From NCBI RefSeq assembly GCF_001640805.2, contig NC_066838.1:15738763-15802762 (forward strand): a stretch of 64,000 nucleotides of DNA, read 5' to 3'. This stretch comes from Lates calcarifer. Taxonomy: Eukaryota > Chordata > Actinopteri > Centropomidae. Of this stretch, positions 39,807 through 64,000 are shown piece after piece (positions within the stretch are counted from its first letter, which is position 1; each line of letters starts with the position of its first letter). Both the position numbers and the translations under genes were made by a program. The notes beneath the pieces were generated by a model that worked only from the letters and a program-made list of their open reading frames with translations, ran no database searches and was not told the origin of the DNA.

Positions 39807-39997
39807 CTGGAAAACACAAGTACAACATTTGAAAAACAAATAACCTCATTTACAAAGAAAAGTTCACCTTCAAAACCTAAAACGGTGTAGAAAAAGACAA
39901 CACTGAAAACTAAACACTAGAATCTTGACACTTTGAGCTTTGAGGAGAACAAATTAATTATGTCACTAGAATCACTTGATCACAGAGAGAAGGGCAA

Positions 39998-41270
39998 TAG
40001 GGCTGCAACAAAGAATCGATAAAATCGATAAAAATCGATTATTAAAAGCATTGGCAATGAATTTCATTATCGATTCGTTGTGTCGCGCGATTTATGCATC
40101 ACTCACCATGTCGCGGAGCCGTTTACTTCACCTGCTGAGCTTTGTCAATGCTGGCTGACTGAAATAAAGTTAAAAACAAAAAGAAAAAAAGAAAAAAAAA
40201 GACTCCACCTGCAGAGCGAGTTGAACAGAGCGTTTGTTCCGTTTTAAAGTGAGGAAACGTAACGTTAGTCTCTCTGGTAGCTCGCCTGATGCTAGCGTTT
40301 GCTTGTTAGCTGATTAATGACAGTGATAGGGCACGTGTGTGTGTGATATGTTTTATTTCAGTTTAATCAGCTTAAACAGGGTTTAAATGTGCTTTATAGA
40401 TCAATTTAACTTGCGCATAATGGTGGTAATAATTTAAAGATTAAGACTCAAGTTTTAATTTTCAGTCATAAAGTCTGAGTGAAGACACTAGTCTATATTG
40501 GAGTGAGGAGTGAGGCAGGATGAATTGCATTTAGACATGGGTTAAAGTAACTTATTACATCTACTCAAATTTGTGTAATGAAGTATTTTTTATGGTACTT
40601 GTACTTTATATATATGTGTGTATGTGTGTGTGTGCGTATGTGTTTTGTGTTTTGCTCTTTGGGCTACTTACTTGCCTTAACCTAATACTGCAAATAAAAC
40701 AAGGTAATTGTTGAGTTGTTGTAAATTGTGCTATAATACATACTCATACTATACTATCTTTCTCATTTCATTAGAAAACAGCAAACAATGACAGGCTTCA
40801 TGATGAGAAAGACATCTTGTACGCCACAGCAAGCAGCTGTCTTGACTGAGAGCATCCTTAACATGATCGTCAAATGTTAATGTTGAAACAAATCCTGTTA
40901 CTGGGTTTTCTGATTTGCATTTCTTTATTTATCATTTATTTATTGTTCCAACAGCTCAGGTCCCTTAAACAACAAAAATGTGTCTTTTTTGCACTTTATA
41001 AAAAGAAGTAGCCTACATATTTTGCAGGTGTATAGCATACATTTGTATGTATTTTTGTGTACATTTAGTGTTTTACTGAAGCTGTTTGACTAACATTTAG
41101 ATTTTTGATTTAATATTATTTTAACAGAATATTCAAGCAGCAGCCTGTTGTTTGTGCACTTATTTGTTCTGTCAGTCCAAATCTTCTATTTCTGAATAAA
41201 GAGGCGGAAATTAAAAATGTGTTTTTTTTTAATCCGATTCATCGAATAATCGAAAAAATAATCAGCCCTA
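39998..41270. mobile_element. Non-autonomous hAT-like DNA transposon
   Basis: Left end TAGGGCTGCAACAAAGAATCGAT at 39998; right end reads, on the opposite strand, TAGGGCTGATTATTTTTTCGAT and ends at 41270. The 8-bp flanks are AAGGGCAA (39990-39997) and AAAGGCAA (41271-41278), a 7/8 target-site duplication, the length typical of hAT. The 1.27-kb interior has ATCGAT-rich ends and no transposase frame. TAGGGCTGCAAC ends are common on teleost hAT-type elements. Confidence 0.8.
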
Positions 41271-41439
41271 AAAGGCAATTTTTAAAATGTTTTTATAATA
41301 ACTTCTAACAGTAATCTCATACATTGTGACCTACTCTTGAGGCTTAAAACTTAATAGCACGGAGTTAAAATCTAGTTTTCAAGCTTGTATTTAACAAAAA
41401 CTGAGCTCAATAAAGTCTCAAGTCTCCACGAACAAATTT

Positions 41440-42130
41440 CTAATCCATAATGTACACAACAGGGGATCAATGGATGTCTATGGACAGATTACCACCACAA
41501 CACTACAAAGACAAAACGACAGAGGCACAAAACTGAGTCGCGAAATGATCACAATGAGATGCTTAACTGCCACACTGAAACACAAAAGAAAGGTTAAACG
41601 ACCTGGGACAGACACAAAACTACAACTGCACAATACGATGTAAAATGACCACAAAGAAGCTGAGCATAAGTAGATGTTGCCAGCTAGAGACGCAATACCA
41701 CCACAGATAGACACAACATGATCCCATCGACATGATAATTCGCCAGAAACCGACTTAAAATGACCAAAATTGAGCACAAAATCACAAAGAAGCAGTAAAA
41801 TGTCTGCAAGGTTATTGTAAAGAGCTGCAAGCAGAGTTGTAAACAAACAAACTAAACAGTTACCACCCTCCACAACTCATGTCAGGGACGCTTTAGTCAC
41901 AGAAACACAAACACACTTTAACCCACACAAATAAAAACGACGCCAAAAAGGAAAAAGCCCCAAAGGCAGATAAGGCTAATGCTAACGCTCGACTCTAATG
42001 CTAATGCTCACCACTAATGCTAATGCTAACACCCAGGTGTAAAACAGCCGGGTAGAGACGCAGAATGATATAAAATGACCACAAATGGCCACAAACCAGC
42101 GATAACGACATGATAAAACACCATAAAATT
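41440..42130. repeat. Degenerate ACAAAACGAC / GCTAATGCTAAC repeats
   Basis: A run of loosely repeated motifs such as ACAAAGACAAAACGACAGAGG, AAAATGACCACAAAGAAGC and, at 41970-42030, TAATGCTAATGCT. Similar low-order repeats are common in percomorph genomes. No gene content seen. Confidence 0.5.
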
Positions 42131-42188
42131 AAAACACCATAAACGAAGGTAAAATGACCATGCTAACGCTAGCCGCTTATTGCCTTAC

Positions 42189-42315
42189 CTTTGCGCCGCA
42201 GGTGTATTCACTCCAGTCTCACTCGCGTTCGACAAAAAAGCAGCTACAAAAAATCTGCTCCAGAGGTTGTTTTAGCATCCAGGCTTCTTCTATGAAGACG
42301 TTTTCTCACAGTACT
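42189..42315 (-). other. Candidate first exon of a minus-strand transcript
   Basis: A CpG-containing segment downstream of the promoter motifs ends at CGCAAAG with a GTAAGG donor (42183-42188). The right end assumes a start about 30 bp below the TATA-like motif. Its only ATG frame closes within the exon, so it would be untranslated. Linked by position to the candidate exons at 39743 and 38400. Confidence 0.4.
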
Positions 42316-42344
42316 GACAAACCGGAGCACGTCTTCAAACTTGG

Positions 42345-42447
42345 TTTAAATATGTTTTCCAACTTCCTTTCTCCGCTTCTCTGCGCTCCTCCCAAAAGAT
42401 CGTGGCCAATGAGGAGACACGTCTTGACCAATGACGACATGACGTCA
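42345..42447 (-). promoter_or_regulatory. Promoter-like region: CRE, two CCAAT boxes, TATA-like
   Basis: Within about 100 bp there is a full palindromic CRE TGACGTCA (42440-42447) and two CCAAT pentamers on the plus strand (ATTGG on the minus) at 42428-42432 and 42406-42410. A TATTTAAA on the minus strand lies at 42345-42352. Order and spacing suit a minus-strand promoter firing near 42315. Inference from motifs only. Confidence 0.5.
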
Positions 42448-42489
42448 GCTAACGTTGGCAGAAAAACGCTGATACAGTCGCAATAGACT

Positions 42490-45400
42490 GCATATAAAAA
42501 GATAAGACGCTGCACAGAGGTGTTATATATTACTCTTGGTAATTTTTTAATAAGGCTAACTTTCAATTTTGTAAATATTGGCTATGGTGTTAAGTCCAAA
42601 TTTCGAGAATTAGGCTGATCTAATTTAGAAACTATGTTGTGGTGTTAATTGTTAAAATCTGGATGAGGAATCTTTTATGTTATTTTTCCATCTTTATTTT
42701 TCAGTTTCCCCCCTGAGGGATTGCCAGCTTATCATGGTCAGGGGGTTTGTGTGCCTCAGTGACCCTAGGAGCTATTCCAGCAGAGGCTTAGTCTTCAGGT
42801 GGGACACCCAAGTTGTCATAGGGTAGAGGCCTGACAAAGTGTAATCCACTTCTCCAGGTTGGGGGTTGGATACATAGTTAATGACCCAGTTCCCATATAT
42901 ACCTGCCTAGAACTGGCCCTGGTAGCAAAGTGCCCCACTGTGATAAATACTAACTTAGTCAGTTCACTTAGTATGCCATTACCCAAGTTAAAGTTACCAT
43001 AATCAACAATATAATGGAGCACATCACAAACATGTAAACAATGTAAACAAATCAACAATTAAGGAGACACACTGCGGTATGTTAGGTTGGATATTTCGAC
43101 ATTCACTCCAGATATTCCGATAAAATATAAGAGACACCAAACCCTAATAAAACGAGGTGTGTCTACATTGTCCAGGGTTGTAATTTAATTTGGCATTAGT
43201 GAGGAGTCACTGGCAAATCAGCTAATAAGGAGAAAACATAGCTACATGTGAGTGGACATAGTTGCACTCGGCAAAACACTGTCGTTAGCCAGCGTTAGTT
43301 ATTGTAACAGTGTATTGTTGCCCACTTACAGGGGTATGTGCTCCAAAACTGCAAAGAAAAAACAGTAACTTATTTTTTAGTAACTTAATTAGCCGATAAA
43401 GGAAACACTGACCTACATAAACATTACCCCTGAGGACGTGGTCACTGCACGAGCATTAGGCCTACCCATCTTGCTTTTTCCTCCATATCAACAACTACTT
43501 TTGGTCCCTGATCAAAGCTTCTCATGATTGACTGAGCAACTGTAATTGACACAGACATTTAAAGGGCTTGTGATTGGGCTTCCTATATTTAGCCTCCAGC
43601 ACTCCACATGTTCACACTGTGTCTGAAGTTGTCACAACTTTGCATGTATTTTGACAATAAAGACAACTCCTTAGTTTTGACCTCTTTCATGGATATGATG
43701 AATTATTCTTTTAGATTTGAGGACTGTCGATTCAAAATTTTAGAGATTAAATGAAAATGAAAATGAATGATAATGCTTGGACACTTTTATTCTGTATATG
43801 GATACCTTTAAAACGTCTCTATAGTGCAAGCAAGCTTCCTTCTCTTATAGTCAGTACCTGAATTATTTGGCTTACATACATTATAGTATACATTTAAGTG
43901 AACACATAGCCTATAAAACATACTCAAAAGTGTAAATGAAATCTGTAATTGAAGATGAATTTTCTGAATTCCAGCTTGAGTTAAATATCAAATTAGACAG
44001 GTTTTAAAACGTTCTTTTTGCAAAAGTAAACATTTGTTCTGTGGAGATACATATTTATTCCAAAATAGTCAAGAAATTCAAATTAGCATTTGCAACAAAC
44101 TGCTGAAGCCCTGTAACATCGAACAGGCATATACAGCATCTGTAGCACACCTCATAGCAACAGAGTTTCAAAGGATTTGTGACAAGAAAAAAAGTACTTA
44201 CATGATTTTTATTTTTTATTAGGTGTACACATCCCCTTTGCTTCTTAAGGTCTGTGCTCAAACATGGTACACACCCTTCACACACACAATCAGATCTCTG
44301 TCACCTTTATATGACCTTTATGGCTTTCATTGTTAAAAATCAAAGTTATCAGTGTGTTATACTCCTTTGCAATGTGATACTTCACTCCAGCCTTTTGGAT
44401 CCAGCATGTTAAACAGCAAAAAATAATAAACCTGTCATCACTTTAGTCAAGTCTCACAGTTTGATCATTCACAGTCATATCCCCCTCTCTAAATAAACAC
44501 AAATGCAATCATACTCATCCTATTACCTTGGCTTTTTATTGATTACAGAAATATTGCTATGACTTTCATTAAAGAAAAGAGAAAAAAAGCCAGAATGTGA
44601 ATAGCTGTATCAAACCTGTACACTTTTGTATATACAGATTGAGGGATAATCTATGTACATGCTACATACTGTCACACTCTGGGTAATTAAGTAGTCCTTC
44701 TGACAGGCAGAGACGTGGGATCACTTCACACTTTTCTGAATCCATTTCGAGAAAAAGCCACAGAAGCGACCCGAGGTTGGTGCCTGGGGAGCAGGAGACT
44801 CTAAATCTACACCCTCTAAGCCATCTCATAGGTACAGTACATGTTGACATATCAACTGATTGGTGTGTGAAACAGTTGTGTGCTTGAACACCTGGTGCTT
44901 GGAGGATTGATTTTGGTCCTGTTGTTTCTGGCAGCCTGTAACAATAACAGCATGAAACAACAGTGTGTCTGAGTGCTTCAAGTCCTGCTAAATACTCAAG
45001 AGGCTTTGGTGCCCAGTTAGACGGGCTACATGACAGTTTTTACTGTACTGTATACCTTGAGGTTGAGTCAGACTTGTCGTACAAGCTATCTGGTCCCAAT
45101 TCTGGCAGCACATCACATTGTTGCTGAATACTGTGTTGTAATTGTCGTCATCTATATTTAAGGTACACTCTTCACACTCACTGAGGAGCCAGTTACAGGT
45201 TAATGTGGTGTTTGTTGTGGAAAAAAAAATCATGTAATAAGATCATGTCCCATGCTAAATTTAAACCAACTGGAGGTATAACTTTTCCAGCAGCAGCTAT
45301 TTCACATACCAATTGAAAACATCTGCGCGTTTAGTACACAAACATGCTTTAAGAGATGACGAGTAAAGACGTGGGTAAGGTAGTCTCCGAACAACAACAT

Positions 45401-46435
45401 TACAGTCAAACTCACAGAGAATGAATAACACAGAGGACTGACAGGTTGATGCTGAGAAATGATTCTTCTTCACATACAGTTTTGAAACAGCTTTGCAAAG
45501 GGTTTTCAGGCCATGTTCAACGCACTCTGCTCTACTGAGGTTGGGGGACATACAAGACCAGCTGTACCTCACAGCATCCACAAAACGACACTAGCAATAA
45601 GTCCTGAGCTCAAGGAATGTGCAACACGTCCCCAGGCAGTCGCCAACTGTTCCAGTGGGAACACAGTAAAGACTGAGAACAGCGTCCTGGAATTATCATT
45701 GCTTCTGACAAGTAAAAAGTATGATCATATATACAGATAAAAAAAAAAGAAAGAAAAAAAGAGTAATAATAAAAGCTTGTGGAGTCACGCAGGAGAAGGT
45801 GGGCTTATTGAATGGTCTTAGTCATGATCTAAAGAGGTAAAATCAGGTGCAGAGAGAACATCAACATCAACACCTGTACAACACACAACGAATCAAGACA
45901 ATGTCTGAGTCAAGGCAAAAGAGGAAGGGGGTGTCTAAGAATAAGCAGGTGAGGATTTGTACACTTCCTTTACCTCTCTGTCCTTCAGTGTTGTCCCTCG
46001 TGTACTGAAACAGAAGCGTCAGCGTAGTGTTCTTTACAGCAAGTGTATGACAAATGCAATTATTGTCTACTACTGGTTTGTGAGTCGCAGAGTGCTTATT
46101 AAATTGTAGTGTGGTGGTATCCGATACATCTGTCCATTTCCCTATGGTTAGTGAGTTGTAGTTTCTTTTTTTTTTTGGTTCATTATTTTGATTCTTCTTC
46201 ATTTTAGTAATCTAGCGTGTACTTTACATCCTACTCTGCTTGAGAGACTGATGAGGTAACATAATGACGACCACCCTGACCTCGACTGGACAATAAGGTG
46301 CTAAAGTTTATCTCTGTAAACTCCAATGATCTACACACTCTTAACTTTCAAATGAACTTTCAAGTGTGTGTGTTTATGTTTATGTATTTAAGGGTGATAT
46401 AGAAAGATAGAGGATAAGAGAGAGAGAGAGAAATG

Positions 46436-46472
<37 letters not shown>

Positions 46473-46879
46473 TAAAGATCATGTAATAAAGGGCCAAGAG
46501 GTTAGGCGAGGGTCTAGGGCTGAGGTGCAATATTCAGAGTTTGGATTCAGGCTGAGGCGTGTTATGAAAAAGCGGAGTTCTACAGCTCAGTCTCTTTATG
46601 TACAACAACAGTCCGAGACATAAACGAAAAATAATCATGAAAGAGAGCGACAGGGTTCCTCTCTCTTTCCTTGTCTTTGAATTGTGTCCACGTTCATTCC
46701 TTCTTCTTCCTCACAGCTCACTGATGCAGCAAGTTCTGTTCAAAAACCCAAAGTCAGCACACATCCTAAACGCTGACCTCTTCTGGACAGCGGCGGTAGC
46801 AGCAGCAAGGAGAATCTTGTACTCTCCCACTTTTCTTCCAGCATCACGCATGTATCTCACTTTGAATTTTTCTGTCTTT
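42490..46879. other. Unassigned sequence between the flank and the kinase gene
   Basis: No conserved coding exon recognised on either strand. It may contain extended 3' UTR of the cdk16-like gene (minus-strand AATAAA at 44535-44540) and diverged interspersed repeats. A GT microsatellite is at 46442-46466. Confidence 0.5.
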
Positions 46880-46963
46880 AGGGTTGAACTGAGTCTTTAT
46901 TTTTATTATAGTCAAGTATGAATTCTTCAGCCTTAGTTGTGTGTGGTTTTGTTTTCATTTTGT

Positions 46964-46994
<31 letters not shown>

Positions 46995-47007
46995 TTTCTT
47001 CTTTTTT

Positions 47008-47053
<46 letters not shown>

Positions 47054-47164
47054 GCAGGGTGTGTGTTGCTCCTTCAGTGTGTGTGTGGCAGGGTCAGTGA
47101 ATGTATGTCTGACAGGACAGCTCCACGTGTCACTGTCCTCCTCACCTCAGCGCCCCCGCCAGCA
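46880..47164 (-). other. Probable proximal 3' UTR of the cdk16-like gene
   Basis: Sequence after the stop codon, including CA/TG microsatellite tracts at 46964-47050. Two overlapping minus-strand AATAAA hexamers at 46896-46901 and 46902-46907 would end the transcript near 46880. Other AATAAA hexamers further left (for example 44535-44540) could serve longer forms. Inferred from position only. Confidence 0.45.
46964..47047. repeat. Compound (GT)n microsatellite in the probable 3' UTR
   Basis: Two (GT)n tracts (46964-46986 and 47012-47047) separated by a T-rich spacer. Confidence 0.95.
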
Positions 47165-62429
<15,265 letters not shown>

Positions 62430-63093
62430 CTATAAAGCACACACAGACACAAACAAACACAGACACCGGCAAATTGTTATTGTCAGGAATTTCACCCTGT
62501 GTGACATTGTACGGGCAGAGAATCCAAACCTGAGCTGAATATTTTATGATATTTTCACCTGCATGAAGCATTTTGTCATTTCATTCAATTCAGGTCTCCT
62601 GGACGGCTTTTTTGTTTTGCTTAATGACACTAACACTCTCTCACTCTGTTCGCCTCCTCTATTACTCTCTCCATGTGCCCATCAGAGGACACAACCTTTT
62701 GTCTTTCTTAGATTTCATTCACCCCTCCGAGAGCCATAGTAGGGTCCCATTCCCCAGATGATGGATTGTACCACCTGCCATGCAGGGGTGTTTGCCGAAG
62801 TGTGTATAAAATCCCATCGGTAAGATGAGGAGGTCTGAGATCGATATTACCCTGCATGCAATGGGAGCTTTCCCGTCTCCGCCTGCCACCCCTACCATAC
62901 ACCCCCTCCACCACCACCCAGAATCCATCTGATTAATGAGTCACGGTGCTGCAGACAGGACTGCCTCCTTCAGTGGTGTGTGAGTAAATGTGGGGGGAAG
63001 GGTCTCTCTTCAGGTTTCAGTGTGTGATGCCTGATAGCTCTCAAGTCTGGGTCATGTGCAGCACATACAGTACGTGTCAGTGTGTATGTGTGT

Positions 63094-63154
<61 letters not shown>

Positions 63155-64000
63155 TTTGTTTTATGTTTGGTGGAGGAACCTGACAGATGTCAAAGCTCAC
63201 TCCTTAACACTCGTAACATCTTACTTTACTATCACCTAATGTTTACATTTCTAACAGCCACCCTCAGCAGAGAAGAGGGAGATGGAGGGAAGATTAGATG
63301 TGTGTGTGTGGTGTGTGGGGGGGGGGGGTAATGAAGTGGAAGAAAAATAAGTCCCTTGAGAGGCTGTGACACCTCAGCCGTAGGATAGAACAACGGAGGG
63401 CTGGGTAGGTAAAGCTATTTATTATAATGCACTGTCTGTCAGCTGCAGAGCGGGGCAACTCCACCTGAGGCTGATTCTAGGTCATTGTGTGTCTCTTTCC
63501 TGTACTCAAGCTTAGGATTTGAGAGAGGCAGGCTAGTTTTATGGATTCTGCCTCTGACTTAAAAAATGGAAAAGATGCTATATGGACTCTGCAAACAGTG
63601 TATCAACAAAATAAAGCAAACTATCTTTTAAACACAGCTTTCGTTTTACTTTTTTATAGCCTATAGTAAAAGAAGAGAAAATTGGTTTCATCATACAGTT
63701 AAGCACTGCTAAAAGCATGATATAATATGTAATGGCCAGAAAATATTTGTCAGGAATAAACATTAAGTATGTCATCATCTGGGCTGGGTGTTTTTCCTTA
63801 AATTTAATCTCTGCTGTTGCTTTACTGTGAACTCAAACCTTCCATAAACCTTCTAAAAACTCATGAAAACTATCCTCCCTTTTGAATTTCTTGCAGAAAC
63901 CAAATCTATATTTGAATTGAGTCAGAGATTTTCTTACTGACACAGTCAACTACCTGTATAGAACCCAGTAGCTAATTTCCACCTACATCTGTCCATTGGT
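62430..64000. other. Upstream kinase intron or 5' region, nothing coding seen
   Basis: Contains (GT)n at 63080-63146 and a poly-G run near 63317. I looked on the minus strand for the basic N-terminal start (KRRLSLTLRG-like) and did not find it. Confidence 0.5.
63080..63146. repeat. (GT)n microsatellite
   Basis: Long GT tract with two TATG interruptions near its left end. Confidence 0.95.

Noticed and set aside
44662..44935. Terminal kinase exon at 44935 (acceptor TTGTTACAG)
   Set aside because: Phase is compatible but the peptide has no family resemblance. The 47165-47202 exon has both the right phase and the conserved RRQS tail.

Overview
The window reads as nuclear DNA of a bony fish, probably a percomorph. 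Two things support this: a multi-exon vertebrate PCTAIRE-class cyclin-dependent kinase gene with its small exons on the minus strand, and interspersed sequences I know as common in teleosts (hAT-like and Tc1-like short elements, a GCTAATGCTAGC-type repeat, many CA/GT microsatellites). No bacterial, phage or CRISPR features are present. No database search was possible, so species and family names rest on recognition.

Layout. 1-2054: left flank, with two near-identical tandem copies (period 958 bp) of an exon-like unit whose core is a degenerate 21-bp minisatellite, plus an AT-rich ~40-bp minisatellite. 2055-36871: one continuous satellite array of about 210 head-to-tail 165-bp units in four blocks. 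The outer two blocks share one subfamily (TGACTCA / GGAGCTGAA). The inner two are a GGACCTGAA block and a GGAAGTGAA block (both TGAGTCA). The array sits inside the AT-rich minisatellite and is bracketed by short inverted termini, so it may have grown inside a small DNA transposon. 36872-42500: right flank, with more of the same minisatellite, an inverted and contracted copy of the exon-like unit, candidate exons of an unidentified minus-strand transcript with a promoter-like region near 42.4 kb, and a well-bounded 1.27-kb hAT-like element. 42500-47164: mostly unassigned, including the probable kinase 3' UTR. 47165-62429: fourteen coding exons of the kinase (cdk16-like), 5' end beyond the right edge.

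The kinase exons join in phase everywhere except one. The exon at 50304-50395 carries one extra base. Both that base and most 1-bp indels in the satellite fall where two alternative bases are expected, and appear as both alternatives written together or neither. I read this as a consensus or assembly artefact, not a broken gene, and it means the real array may be longer or ordered differently.

The most striking biological signal is that nearly every satellite unit carries a perfect AP-1 core. The subfamily difference there (TGACTCA versus TGAGTCA) swaps the two strands of the same near-palindromic site, giving roughly 200 candidate AP-1 sites in 35 kb.
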